64,000 nucleotides of DNA from Cucumibacter marinus DSM 18995 (lineage in GTDB: Bacteria > Pseudomonadota > Alphaproteobacteria > Rhizobiales > Devosiaceae), in contig NZ_AUCR01000009.1 in assembly GCF_000429865.1 (NCBI RefSeq), positions 161,525-225,524 of the forward strand, written 5' to 3'. The notes under the pieces were generated by a model that worked only from the letters and a program-made list of their open reading frames with translations, searched no databases and was not told where the DNA came from. Position numbers and translations under genes: made by a program. Positions 53,307 to 61,548 of this stretch are shown here, one piece after another (position 1 is the stretch's first letter; every line of letters begins with the position of its first letter).

Positions 53307-54500
53307 ATGTTTCTCGATGTTCTCCGCCGCCGTAATCCGGGCCTGATCGAAGCCTCGATCGCCCTGCATCAGGCAGGCCGCATCCCGGCTAATTGCTACG
53401 CGATCGACCTCGACGCGGTCACCGAAAACGCCAAGGTCTTCAAGGCCGAAGCCGACAAGCACGGCCTCAAGACCTTCGCCATGACCAAGCAGGTCGGCCG
53501 CAACTCCGATTTCTGCAAGGCCGTCATGGCCGGCGGCATCGACCGCGCCGTCGCCGTCGACATGGCCTGCGCCATCGCCTGCAACAATGCCGGTCTGCGC
53601 GTCGGTCATCTCGGTCACCTCGTCCAGATCCCGAAATACGAGGCGCCCGGCGCTGCCCGCGTACTCGCTCCCGACTACTGGACGGTTTTCAATGAGCAGA
53701 AGGCCCGCGAGGCCGCAGAAGCCTCCTATCGCGTGGGGCGCGAACAGAACCTGCTCGCCCGCATTCAGACTGAAGGCGACACCTTCTATCGCGGCCATGA
53801 AGGCGGGTTTGCCGCCGAGGACATCGTTGCCGTCGCCGAGATGATGGACAGCCTCGACGGCGCCCGTTTCGCAGGCATCACCACCTTCCCCGCCCTCCTG
53901 TTCGATCAGGAGACCGGCAAGGTGAAACCTACCCCGAACCTTTCGACCCTCAAACGCGCTGCCGAAGCCCTGGCGCAGGCGGGCCGGACCGACATCGAGA
54001 TCAACGCCCCGGGCACCACCTCTTCGGTGGTGCTGGGCGCGCTGGCCGAAGCCGGCGCCACCCAGTGCGAACCGGGCAATGGCCTGCATGGCACAACGCC
54101 CCTGCACGCCCTTGAAGACCTGCCCGAGCGCCCCGCCGTCGCCTATGTCTCCGAGGTCTCCCACGAGCATGGCGGCCGGGCCTATTGCTTTGGCGGCGGT
54201 CTCTATATCGACCCCGTTTTCCCTTCCTATGACGTCAAGGCCGTCATTGGGTCCGAGCCCAACACCGATGCGCTGGCGAGCGTTGAAATCCCGCCCCCGA
54301 GCGCCATCGACTATTACGGCATGATCGACACCTCCGGCCCGGTAAAGCCGAAAATCGGCGACAGCGTCGTCTTCGGGTTCCGGGGACAGGCTTTCGTCAC
54401 CCGCGCCCTGACAGTCGGCATCTCGGGTATTTCCTCGGGCAACCCCCAGGTCCATTCCATCGAAAACGGCTTTGGCGACGCGGTCGCCTGGCCGCTTTGA
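53307..54500 (+). CDS. YhfX-family PLP-dependent enzyme (alanine racemase-like fold)
   Basis: A 397-residue protein of the alanine racemase N-terminal superfamily, closest in pattern to the E. coli YhfX group. The PLP lysine should be in LKTFAMTKQVGRNSDF, near residue 54. The phosphate-binding region is likely NAPGTTSSVVLG, and EPGNGLHGTTP is another conserved patch. The C-terminal beta domain lacks the usual Tyr region of alanine racemase. YhfX proteins have no firmly established reaction. Its place between permease and ATPase genes of one transporter suggests it acts on the imported compound, perhaps racemising or eliminating an amino acid released by the M20 enzyme, an inference. Confidence 0.85.
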   Translation: MFLDVLRRRNPGLIEASIALHQAGRIPANCYAIDLDAVTENAKVFKAEADKHGLKTFAMTKQVGRNSDFCKAVMAGGIDRAVAVDMACAIACNNAGLRVGHLGHLVQIPKYEAPGAARVLAPDYWTVFNEQKAREAAEASYRVGREQNLLARIQTEGDTFYRGHEGGFAAEDIVAVAEMMDSLDGARFAGITTFPALLFDQETGKVKPTPNLSTLKRAAEALAQAGRTDIEINAPGTTSSVVLGALAEAGATQCEPGNGLHGTTPLHALEDLPERPAVAYVSEVSHEHGGRAYCFGGGLYIDPVFPSYDVKAVIGSEPNTDALASVEIPPPSAIDYYGMIDTSGPVKPKIGDSVVFGFRGQAFVTRALTVGISGISSGNPQVHSIENGFGDAVAWPL

Positions 54501-54520
54501 GCGCAACAAGGAGCACGACA

Positions 54521-55258
54521 ATGGAAACCCAACCGCTTCTTGAGCTTTCCCATATCCGCAAACAGTTCGGCGGTGTCGTCGCGGTCGAGGATTTCTCCCT
54601 CGACCTGCATCCCGGCGAGATCGTCGCCCTTGTGGGCGACAACGGTGCTGGCAAATCGACGCTGATCAAGATGATCTCGGGCGTCTATCAGCCCACCGAC
54701 GGCGCCATCCGCCTGTCGGGTGAGACCGTCAGCTTCACCGACGCCTCCGAGGCTCGCGCTCGCGGCATCGAGGTCGTCTATCAGGACCTCGCCCTCGCCG
54801 ATCAGCAGCCGGTCTATATGAACCTCTTCCTTGGCCGCGAGAAGCTGATGAAGGGCCTGCCCCTCCTCGACCGCCGCTCGATGGTCAAGGAAGCCCAGCA
54901 GCTCGTCGAGGACCTCGATGTGCGCATCCCCTCCGCCAAGGCGACCATCCGCGATCTCTCTGGCGGTCAGCGCCAGGGCATTGCCATCGCACGGGCCACC
55001 CACTGGGCCAAGCAATTGATCCTGCTCGACGAGCCCACCGCCGCGCTCGGTGTCGCCGAGACCGCCAAGGTGGAAAAGCAGATCGCCGCGCTCAAGGAGC
55101 GCAATGTGGCGATCCTCATCATCTCGCACAGTCTCGATCAGGTCTTCCGCCTGTCGGATCGCATCTGCGTGCTGCGCCGCGGCCAGCAGATCGGCATTCG
55201 CGAGACGGCCAAGACCGACAAGAACGAGATCGTTGCCATGATCACCGGGGTGAACTGA
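54521..55258 (+). CDS. ABC transporter ATP-binding protein, single domain (FrcA-like)
   Basis: A 245-residue ATPase with Walker A GDNGAGKST, signature LSGGQRQG, Walker B LILLDEPTAAL and switch ISHSLDQ. It has one nucleotide-binding domain, unlike the duplicated RbsA type, so it should work as a homodimer, as in the Sinorhizobium fructose importer FrcBCA. AAGGAG precedes the ATG at 54521; a TTG at 54497 overlaps the previous stop. It closes the cassette; a block of REP-like palindromes follows. Confidence 0.94.
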   Translation: METQPLLELSHIRKQFGGVVAVEDFSLDLHPGEIVALVGDNGAGKSTLIKMISGVYQPTDGAIRLSGETVSFTDASEARARGIEVVYQDLALADQQPVYMNLFLGREKLMKGLPLLDRRSMVKEAQQLVEDLDVRIPSAKATIRDLSGGQRQGIAIARATHWAKQLILLDEPTAALGVAETAKVEKQIAALKERNVAILIISHSLDQVFRLSDRICVLRRGQQIGIRETAKTDKNEIVAMITGVN

Positions 55259-55283
55259 AGCGAAACGGCTTCATCGACCACCG

Positions 55284-55314
55284 CCCTCATTCTGAGCTTG
55301 TCGAAGGACGAGGG
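55284..55314. repeat. REP-like inverted repeat 1
   Basis: CCCTC and GAGGG flank an inner TTC/GAA pair around GAGCTTGT. The wording resembles the 'attctgagcttgtcgaag' intergenic repeats common in Hyphomicrobiales and other alphaproteobacterial genomes. Confidence 0.6.
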
Positions 55315-55351
55315 CGAGGCGTCGGTACGTTCAGGAGGCATTTGCCCGAAC

Positions 55352-55393
55352 CTCATCGTCATTCTCGGGCTTGACCCGAGAATCCACGATGAG
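55352..55393. repeat. REP-like palindrome 2 (17-bp stem)
   Basis: CTCATCGT/ACGATGAG and ATTCTCGGG/CCCGAGAAT pair around loop CTTGA, with only a small internal mismatch. It is the longest hairpin in the window. It has no T-run on either side. Confidence 0.85.
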
Positions 55394-55456
55394 ACGAAAT
55401 GCGGAAAGCGGTCGTGATAATCCTTGACCGCTGCAAACCGCCGGAATTCTGCATGG

Positions 55457-55479
55457 ACCCTCGGGTCAAGCCCGAGGGT
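55457..55479. repeat. REP-like palindrome 3
   Basis: ACCCTCGGG-TCAAG-CCCGAGGGT, a perfect 9-bp stem. The core is the inverted copy of palindrome 2, so the pair forms the head-to-head arrangement typical of bacterial REP doublets. Confidence 0.85.
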
Positions 55480-55674
55480 GACGAAGTTGGGGGAGGCGGC
55501 AACGCTCCACACATCGCGCTGTCCCGGCCAGCCCGCCGGCGTGAGGCGAGGGACGAACCGGGACCTCATTCCCGACACGAAATCAAAACCACCCCACGCT
55601 TGCCCAGCCGTTAAGGGCCTGACATGAAAGAACTGTAGGAGGCTCCCTCCCCGCCCTCATTGTCAGGCGCCGAC

Positions 55675-56862
55675 ATGTCCCCGCACGACACCTCATCCGC
55701 CTCGCCCACGCTGACAATCACCGGTGCGCGCATCCTCACTGAAAGCGGCTTCGAGGACGGCGTCGTGCGGATCGAGGACGGCCTGATCACAGAAATCACC
55801 GGGAGCGAAGGCGCACGACAAGGTGAGCGCATCGACGGACACGGTTGCCTGCTCCTGCCCGGCATCGTCGATCTGCATGGCGACGCGTTCGAGCGGTCCC
55901 TCAACCCGCGGCCGGGCGTCCGGTTTGCGCCCGAACTCGGCTTCGATGAAGCCGACCGGTTGATGACGGCTTTTGGCATCACAACGGCCCTGCACGGGCT
56001 GACCTGTTCCTGGGAGCCTGGCCTTCGCGGCACCGAGAGTTTCGCCGCCATGGCAAGGGCCTTGCGCGATCTCAAGCCTCGACTGCGTTGCGACACGCAC
56101 ATCCATCTGCGCTTCGAAATCCACACCCATGACGGGGTCGGCACCGCCTTGCCGCTAATCGAAGACGGTACCGTGCGCGTCCTCGCCTTTAACGACCACC
56201 TCGAAGCCACCGAAAAGGATATGGCCATCCCCGAGCGTGCCGACCTCTACCCGGCGCGCACCGGTGTCGACCTCGACGTTTTCAAGGCATTGCTCAGCGA
56301 GGTGCGTAAGAGCGCCAGTCGCATCGATCAGACGGTCAGCATCCTCGCCGATGCAGCGAACAGGGCCGGCGTCGCGCTGCTGAGCCATGACGATCCCGAT
56401 CTCGAAACACGCGCCCATTATCGCGCACTTGGTGCCCGCATCGCCGAATTCCCGCTCACCCGCGACGTCGCCGCCAACGCCCGCGAGCATGGCGAACACG
56501 TTGTCATGGGCGCCCCCAACGCCCTGCGCGGCCGCAGCCACAAGGCTACAAACCCCTCGGCCAGCGATATGATCTCCGCCGGCCTGTGTAGCGTCCTTTC
56601 GACCGACTATTACTACCCAGCCCCTCTGCATGCCGCCTTCCGGCTGGCGCGCGACGGGGTTCTGCCACTCGAAAAAGCTTGGGAACTGGTCTCGGCCCAT
56701 CCCGCCGAGGCGCTGGGATTCACGGATCGCGGGCGGATCGAAAAGGGCCTCCGCGCCGATCTGGTGCTTGTCGATGCCGGCGCGGATATGACCGCATCTC
56801 CCGAGGTTATGGCCACCGTGGCCGCTGGCACCCCGGTCTTCCAGACCGCGCGACGCCGCTAA
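55675..56862 (+). CDS. phnM: PhnM-like alpha-D-ribose 1-methylphosphonate 5-triphosphate diphosphatase
   Basis: An amidohydrolase of 395 residues that, in the C-P lyase pathway, removes pyrophosphate from ribose 1-methylphosphonate 5-triphosphate. The metal motif is LPGIVDLHGDAFER; PRPGVRF follows, and later come SHDDPD and LSTDYYYP, all in family order. I chose the ATG at 55675; a TTG at 55660 is five codons upstream. No phnG-L, phnN or phosphonate transporter is present in the window, so the gene is an orphan here. The cassette before it ends 416 bp upstream. Confidence 0.88.
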   Translation: MSPHDTSSASPTLTITGARILTESGFEDGVVRIEDGLITEITGSEGARQGERIDGHGCLLLPGIVDLHGDAFERSLNPRPGVRFAPELGFDEADRLMTAFGITTALHGLTCSWEPGLRGTESFAAMARALRDLKPRLRCDTHIHLRFEIHTHDGVGTALPLIEDGTVRVLAFNDHLEATEKDMAIPERADLYPARTGVDLDVFKALLSEVRKSASRIDQTVSILADAANRAGVALLSHDDPDLETRAHYRALGARIAEFPLTRDVAANAREHGEHVVMGAPNALRGRSHKATNPSASDMISAGLCSVLSTDYYYPAPLHAAFRLARDGVLPLEKAWELVSAHPAEALGFTDRGRIEKGLRADLVLVDAGADMTASPEVMATVAAGTPVFQTARRR

Positions 56863-57365
56863 CGCCCGAACAGCATCGCCGCGCGGGCACCCAGCAACCG
56901 AAACATGAAGCTGATCGGGTAGCCCGGCGCTATTGGCGCGTCATCGGGCGACACCGCCCCGTCCGGCCGGTGTTTGGTCTGCACACGCATCTCGATGGGC
57001 GGCGGCTTCCCCACCAGCGCGGTGGCGAACATCGAATACCAGTGCCCCGGTCCGAAATCCGTATAGAGCCCGGTATTGCAGCATGACGCATGATACCGCG
57101 TGGTCGGTGAATTGGGCTTCAGCTTGCGTCCTTCGATCAGCTCTTGGCCGCGGACGACGCTCACCCGGTCCTTGCGGCACAGGATATAGGGCGTGCCCCC
57201 GTCGCTTTGCAGGATGGGAGCGGCACCTGGCAAAGCCTCGATAGCCTTGCTGCCTGCCTGGCAATCATCGCAGCAGCAGGCGGTCACAGCGATCGGCTTG
57301 CCCCGCGCCACCATCTCGACGCCCCCGCAAGCGCAGCAGAACTTCATGGGGTCGGTTTCCGGCAT
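56859..57365 (-). CDS. GFA/CENP-V-like zinc protein (DUF6151)
   Basis: A 168-residue protein of the glutathione-dependent formaldehyde-activating-enzyme fold. The cysteines are in KFCCACGGVEM, ACCCDDCQAGSK and SCCNTGLY, giving two zinc sites with some extra cysteines. The first 40 residues are very cysteine-rich. The function of this subfamily is unknown. GGGAGGGGG precedes the ATG. Its end overlaps the phnM stop by 4 bp on the opposite strand. Confidence 0.82.
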   Translation of the reverse strand: MPETDPMKFCCACGGVEMVARGKPIAVTACCCDDCQAGSKAIEALPGAAPILQSDGGTPYILCRKDRVSVVRGQELIEGRKLKPNSPTTRYHASCCNTGLYTDFGPGHWYSMFATALVGKPPPIEMRVQTKHRPDGAVSPDDAPIAPGYPISFMFRLLGARAAMLFGR

Positions 57366-57388
57366 AGCCCCCTCCCTCTGTTCGGGTG

Positions 57389-58228
57389 CTAGAGCACCCC
57401 GGCCAGCTTGTTGGCGAAATCCTCGGCCATGAATGTGAAACCGACATGATCACCGGGTACGCTCACGGTATCCTGCCCGAGCGCCTCCGCCAGTGCCACC
57501 CCGCTGCGATGGGCGATATCACCCTCACTCATCTCGCCGACCAGCACCACTATCCTTGTGTCAGTTGCCAGAAGGGCCGCAATATCGGGCTCATATTCGG
57601 ACAGCGGCTTCATCCCGTGCTCGAAGAAATAAGGCATGTTTGCCTCGGTGCGGGCAAAGCTCGCCATATCCTCCTCGCTCATCTCGCCCGGTGGCGGACC
57701 GGCCTCCTCGCCCTCGCCGTCCATGCCCGCGATCTCGAAGAACTTCTGCAGCGCCGCATCCGTGCCCTGGGTCAGATAGATCTCATGGATCTCCCAGTCG
57801 ACCGCGAGCGCCTCTTCCGCGTCGGGCAGCAAATGGAGCGCCGGCGGTTCATGTGCCGCCAGCACCGAGACGAGGTCCGGATGCCTGGCCGCAAGATTGA
57901 GCCCGATCTGCGCGCCGCCGCTGGTGCCGAACACCCGCGCGGGTCCCTCGCCCAACGTCTCGATCAAGACCGCGATGTCGTCCGCGGCGCGGTCGACGCT
58001 CAGGGGTTCCGCCTCACCGGTAAAACCGCTGCGCGAATTGCCGCGCGGATCGATGGCGATCACGGTGAAACGGTGGGCAAGCGCCACTGCCAACCCGTTA
58101 AAAACCCCGGCATCCTGCGGTCCGCCGGGAATGAGGATCAGAACCGGTCCCGTCCCCCGCTGCTCATAATAGAGCGATGCGCCTGGCACCGTGATCGAGG
58201 CTGATTGAATATCCGTCGTCATTGTCAT
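57389..58228 (-). CDS. Alpha/beta hydrolase
   Basis: A 279-residue hydrolase with a cap domain. The nucleophile elbow GTSGGAQ, the oxyanion region LIPGGPQDAG, and the catalytic His in GDHVGF are visible. The cap (about residues 140-200) is acidic and contains GPPPGEMSEEDM. I chose the ATG at 58228; another ATG is two codons later, and the frame continues far upstream over the VOC gene without homology. The substrate is unknown. It is on the same strand as the VOC gene, both divergent from the TetR gene. Confidence 0.88.
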   Translation of the reverse strand: MTMTTDIQSASITVPGASLYYEQRGTGPVLILIPGGPQDAGVFNGLAVALAHRFTVIAIDPRGNSRSGFTGEAEPLSVDRAADDIAVLIETLGEGPARVFGTSGGAQIGLNLAARHPDLVSVLAAHEPPALHLLPDAEEALAVDWEIHEIYLTQGTDAALQKFFEIAGMDGEGEEAGPPPGEMSEEDMASFARTEANMPYFFEHGMKPLSEYEPDIAALLATDTRIVVLVGEMSEGDIAHRSGVALAEALGQDTVSVPGDHVGFTFMAEDFANKLAGVL

Positions 58229-58382
58229 TTGTCCTGTCGAATGTCCTGAATTGTCCAAAGCGAAACCCGCAATGCCCCCGGGATTGGCGTGCCGGCCGCC
58301 GCCGCAAAACGGCGGCGACCAGCACCAGAGTAGGTCTTCCAGTATGGATTGAAGGCAGTAAGGTCTTGAGTATGAACGAGCT

Positions 58383-58748
58383 CTAGGGCGTGGCGATGAT
58401 GATCCGGTTGCCCTCGCTGTCGCGGAATTCCGCGACCGTCCGCCCCGGTTGCCATTCCGGCTCATGAGGGGCGGTGACAATCTCGACGCCCTTGTTTCGC
58501 AACTCGCTGACCCTGCCCTCGACATCGCTGTCCACCAGCACCAGTACCGGGTCCTCCGACGGATCCTCATTCGAACGCCTGACAAAATGGAGGTGAGTGC
58601 TTTCACCGGGAAACCCGATCTCGACCCAGTGCCAGCCGTCAGGTCCCATGGGCGCATCTGCCACCACCTCGCATCCGAGCTTTTCGACATAGAACGCCTT
58701 GGCTCTCGCCTGATCCAACACCGGCAATTCGGCAAATTGAACAAACAT
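58383..58748 (-). CDS. VOC-superfamily protein (glyoxalase/bleomycin-resistance-like)
   Basis: A 121-residue protein with the paired beta-alpha-beta-beta-beta modules of the vicinal-oxygen-chelate fold: FYVEKLGCEVVADAPMG, HWVEIGF, and near the end FRDSEGNRIIIATP, with a likely metal Glu in AEF. The frame extends to 58874, but MFVQFAELPV at 58748 is the family-like start. It lies 155 bp before the hydrolase on the same strand. It is probably controlled by the divergent TetR regulator through the operator-like dyad near 58931. Confidence 0.88.
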   Translation of the reverse strand: MFVQFAELPVLDQARAKAFYVEKLGCEVVADAPMGPDGWHWVEIGFPGESTHLHFVRRSNEDPSEDPVLVLVDSDVEGRVSELRNKGVEIVTAPHEPEWQPGRTVAEFRDSEGNRIIIATP

Positions 58749-58902
58749 TGTGTTCTCCGCAAAGCGAGGGATGGGCCGGGTCAGATGGCGCAGGCACCCC
58801 TTCCCCGAACCGACCGGCCCACCCTTGTTGGCCCGACCGAAATCATGATCGAGAAGCTCCAGCCTCCCTGCCACACCGCAAGGTGGTTTCTTTGGCTAGA
58901 AC

Positions 58903-58943
58903 TAGACGGTACAGTACTACTCTGTCAATAGACGGATCGTCAG
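58903..58943. promoter_or_regulatory. TetR operator candidate in VOC-tetR divergent region
   Basis: TAGACGG occurs twice in direct orientation (58903 and 58929), 26 bp apart. The second copy is part of the dyad GACG-GAT-CGTC (58931-58941). TetR/AcrR proteins bind such short dyads. The position between the VOC gene and tetR allows control of both. Confidence 0.5.
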
Positions 58944-58974
58944 GCAATGGTTGTGCGGGCAGGAAATATGGAAA

Positions 58975-59001
58975 CGGCGCGGCTGAGCCGCGCCGGCTTT
59001 T
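58975..59001 (+). terminator. Terminator-like hairpin in the tetR leader
   Basis: CGGCGCGGC-TGA-GCCGCGCCG is a 9-bp stem followed by GCTTTTC. It lies after the operator-like dyad and 124 bp before the tetR ATG. It might attenuate tetR transcription or end a transcript entering from the left; the T-run is short. Confidence 0.5.
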
Positions 59002-59124
59002 CAAGCATGCGCTGGGCGTCCACATCGTACGCCTCCGGCCAATCCATCGCACGAGGCTTCGCCAATCTGCGCTTTGCGGTTCCCGTATGCCTGCCGCCTG
59101 CCTATAAGGGTCCCGGGAAAAGCC

Positions 59125-59775
59125 ATGACAACACAATCCGATTCCACACTCCCCGCCCCTGGAACGCGTTCGGCACGCAAACGCGAAGCGATCCTTGCGG
59201 CGGCAACCGGGGTCTTCCTGAAATCGGGCTATCTCGGCACGAATATGGACGAGATCGCGGCCCTCTCCCATGTTTCGAAACAGACGGTCTACAAGCACTT
59301 CTCCAGCAAGGAAGCGCTCTTTATCGAGATCGTCACCGGCATGACCGATATCACCGGTGACGCCGTACATGACTACTTCCATCCACTCGGCGATAATGAC
59401 GATCTGGCCGCCTATCTCGAAGCCTACGCCTACCGGCAGCTCTCGATCGTGGTCACACCACGCATCATGCAACTGCGGCGACTGGTGATCGGCGAAGTCA
59501 GCCGCTTTCCTGAACTCGCGCGCGTCCTTTACGAACATGGTCCCGGCCGGGCCCTGAAGATTCTGGCCGACCTGTTCCAACAACTCGACGCGCAAGGGCG
59601 CCTGGCCATCGACGATCCGGTCATGGCTGCCGAGCATTTCAACTGGCTGGTGATGTCCGCCCCCCTCAATCGGGCCATGCTGCTGGGCGACGATGCGATC
59701 CCGGGCGAAGCCCACCTCCGCCGCTACGCCCATGAAGGCGTGCGGGTGTTTCTGGCAGCCTACGGCGCCCGCTGA
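59125..59775 (+). CDS. TetR/AcrR family transcriptional regulator
   Basis: A 216-residue repressor-like protein. The DNA-binding domain covers residues 12-60: REAILAAATGVFLKSGY, then MDEIAALSHVSKQTVYKHF as the helix-turn-helix. The C-terminal helical domain resembles the AefR-like group. The ATG at 59125 (MTTQSDSTLP) is the likely start; a longer frame goes to 59074. It is divergent from the VOC and hydrolase genes and probably controls them. Confidence 0.93.
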   Translation: MTTQSDSTLPAPGTRSARKREAILAAATGVFLKSGYLGTNMDEIAALSHVSKQTVYKHFSSKEALFIEIVTGMTDITGDAVHDYFHPLGDNDDLAAYLEAYAYRQLSIVVTPRIMQLRRLVIGEVSRFPELARVLYEHGPGRALKILADLFQQLDAQGRLAIDDPVMAAEHFNWLVMSAPLNRAMLLGDDAIPGEAHLRRYAHEGVRVFLAAYGAR

Positions 59776-59886
59776 TCGGCGGCGCCACATCCTGGCATCT
59801 CGGGCTCAGGCTGACCTTCCGCCCCTTGCCTTTCTGTGTACGATGGAGCGCTGTCAAAACAACGCGCTACGCTAGAGGAGGCCTGC

Positions 59887-60780
59887 TTGCTCTCACATCG
59901 CAGCATCATGACCGGCCTCCGGGCAGCGCTGATGGCCCTTTTTGTCTTGCCCGTGACTGCCCCTGCTCTTTCGCAGGAACGCGATCTCCACAACAGCACC
60001 AAGCAGTTTTCCGCCCCTGCCGACCTCTCCTGGCAGGACTGGGAGGATCCGGATGAACTCGAGCGGACCTGGGACGCGGCGATAGTTTGGGCGCCCGATG
60101 GCATGGGCGGGTCCGAGCGCCTGACAACAGATAAGTTGGAGCAGCAAGCCGCCGATACGGGTATCACGCTTCCCACAATCATCTATATGCATGGCTGCAG
60201 CGGCATCTGGCCGGGCTCCCATGAACGCATGAAGTTCCTCGCTGCCAACGGCTTTCTCGTCATCGCACCGGTCAGCCTGGCGCGGGAGACCTACCCCCAA
60301 TCCTGCGACGTGGACACGCTCGAGGCCGGAATGTTCCGCGGCACGCTGGGGCTCCGCCGGAATGACGCCGGATACGCCATCGCAAAGGCGCGGAACCTCG
60401 CAATCGTTGATGGGAAAAACATGGTGCTGATGGGGTTCAGCGAAGGCGGCATCGTCGCCGCGACCTTCAAGCCCAAAGACGAAACCCAAACGGTCAGGGC
60501 CAGGATTTCGGAAGGCTGGACATGCCACACTCCCTGGCCGGAAGACCGCGGCATCAACGCGCCCGAGAACGAGCCTGTATTAACCCTGCTCGGTCAGGGC
60601 GACCCCTGGCACCAGAACCAGTGGACCGAGGGCGATTGCGAAGAATTCCTCGATCCCGGCAATGGAAGCCGGTCAATCGTCTACCGCCAAGGCACGATCG
60701 CCGACGAGCACGGCCTCCTGGAATTCGAGACCGCCAGAAACGAAGTCCTCGCCTTCCTGCAGGAACACCTCGATCTGTGA
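59887..60780 (+). CDS. Secreted dienelactone-hydrolase-like alpha/beta hydrolase
   Basis: A 297-residue exported hydrolase. A hydrophobic signal (TGLRAALMALFVLPVTAPALS) is cleaved near SQE. The oxyanion-side motif is IIYMHGCSG; the nucleophile is the Ser in LMGFSEGG, and the likely catalytic His is in ADEHGLLEF. Several cysteines occur in the mature part (SCDVDT, WTCHTP, GDCEEF). GAGGAGG is 5 bp before a TTG at 59887, so I place the start there; the ATG at 59908 lacks such a site. It is probably an esterase; the substrate is unknown. Confidence 0.8.
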   Translation: MLSHRSIMTGLRAALMALFVLPVTAPALSQERDLHNSTKQFSAPADLSWQDWEDPDELERTWDAAIVWAPDGMGGSERLTTDKLEQQAADTGITLPTIIYMHGCSGIWPGSHERMKFLAANGFLVIAPVSLARETYPQSCDVDTLEAGMFRGTLGLRRNDAGYAIAKARNLAIVDGKNMVLMGFSEGGIVAATFKPKDETQTVRARISEGWTCHTPWPEDRGINAPENEPVLTLLGQGDPWHQNQWTEGDCEEFLDPGNGSRSIVYRQGTIADEHGLLEFETARNEVLAFLQEHLDL

Positions 60781-60855
60781 TCGCGCCCGTGCCGGCCCTG
60801 CGATTGCGCTGGTCTCGCGAGGGCGGTATGTCCCCCCTTGGAAAAGGGGCGGACT

Positions 60856-61395
60856 TTGAAAATCACCTCCGGCTTTGCAGGACGCAAGCAAGCGCTCATT
60901 GCACTCTTCACCCGGACCTTCACCGTCTCGGAGGGACAGAAGGAAGGCGCGCTGATTGGCGACTTGGTGCGGGACCTGCTCGCGGATACGCCAACGCGGG
61001 ACATCCGCGTGTTTTGCGCCGAGGTTGAAGGCGATCCCATTGGTGCAGCAATCTTCACGCGACTGACCTACCCGGAGGACCCGCATATCGTCTTCCTGCT
61101 ATCTCCACTAGCCGTCGCGCCGGAGAGCCAGGGGCAAGGCATCGGACAAGCCCTGCTCAAAAAGGCACTGGAGATGCTGCGATGTGAAGGCATTCAGATT
61201 GCTATCACCTACGGCGACCCAAGCTTCTATGGACGCGTCGGATTCAGACCAGTCACGGAAAAACAGGCCCGCGCGCCTCTGCCGCTCAGTTTCCCTGGTG
61301 GGTGGATCGGGCAGTCTCTGACAGAAGTGCAGATGCCCAACCTTCAAGGACCGTCGACCTGCGTCTCCGCGTTGAACCGGAGCGAATTGTGGTGA
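60856..61395 (+). CDS. GNAT family N-acetyltransferase
   Basis: A 179-residue acetyltransferase. The acetyl-CoA loop is ESQGQGIGQALL and the C-terminal GDPSFYGRVGF is the typical motif of YhbS-like members. No ATG fits the N-terminus. TTG at 60856 has AGGGGCGG just ahead, and another TTG lies at 60838. The gene follows the hydrolase by 75 bp on the same strand. The substrate is unknown. Confidence 0.85.
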   Translation: MKITSGFAGRKQALIALFTRTFTVSEGQKEGALIGDLVRDLLADTPTRDIRVFCAEVEGDPIGAAIFTRLTYPEDPHIVFLLSPLAVAPESQGQGIGQALLKKALEMLRCEGIQIAITYGDPSFYGRVGFRPVTEKQARAPLPLSFPGGWIGQSLTEVQMPNLQGPSTCVSALNRSELW

Positions 61396-61482
61396 AGCTT
61401 GCGCAAGGTTAGTGCTCGCCGCCTTCCGACATGGCGGTCAGAGCGAAAGGCGGAAAGGATGTATTGCCGATATCCGCGGAGC

Positions 61483-61539
61483 ATAGATGAGCATCGACGG
61501 CCGCACTGGGGGCGGTCATCGGCGATCCATCATCTATGA
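61483..61539. repeat. Inverted repeat in 61.4-61.55 kb gap
   Basis: CATAGATGA and TCATCTATG are perfect 9-bp arms around a 39-nt, partly self-pairing spacer (inner ATCG/CGAT). It lies between two convergent genes, the GNAT gene and the Rho-N-like gene. It has no T-run. It may be a structured RNA end, a binding site or a remnant. Confidence 0.5.
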
Positions 61540-61548
61540 GCAAACCGC

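Larger units (their letters stand above)
55259..55674. other. 416-bp intergenic region with three REP-like palindromes
   Basis: I see no convincing gene here. The stretch contains a short inverted repeat at 55284-55314 and palindromes at 55352-55393 and 55457-55479. The second and third have the loop CTTGA in one and its complement TCAAG in the other, so they are opposite copies of one element. An AGGAGG occurs at 55637, too far from the phnM ATG for best use. Confidence 0.6.

Noticed and set aside
52701..54521. 606-residue minus-strand frame across the permease and PLP enzyme genes
   Set aside because: Both plus-strand genes have strong family motifs; the minus frame is rich in Gly, Asp and Arg with no motif or start signal.
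58947..59360. 137-residue plus-strand frame in the tetR leader
   Set aside because: It overlaps the start of tetR in another frame, spans the hairpin and has no recognisable features.
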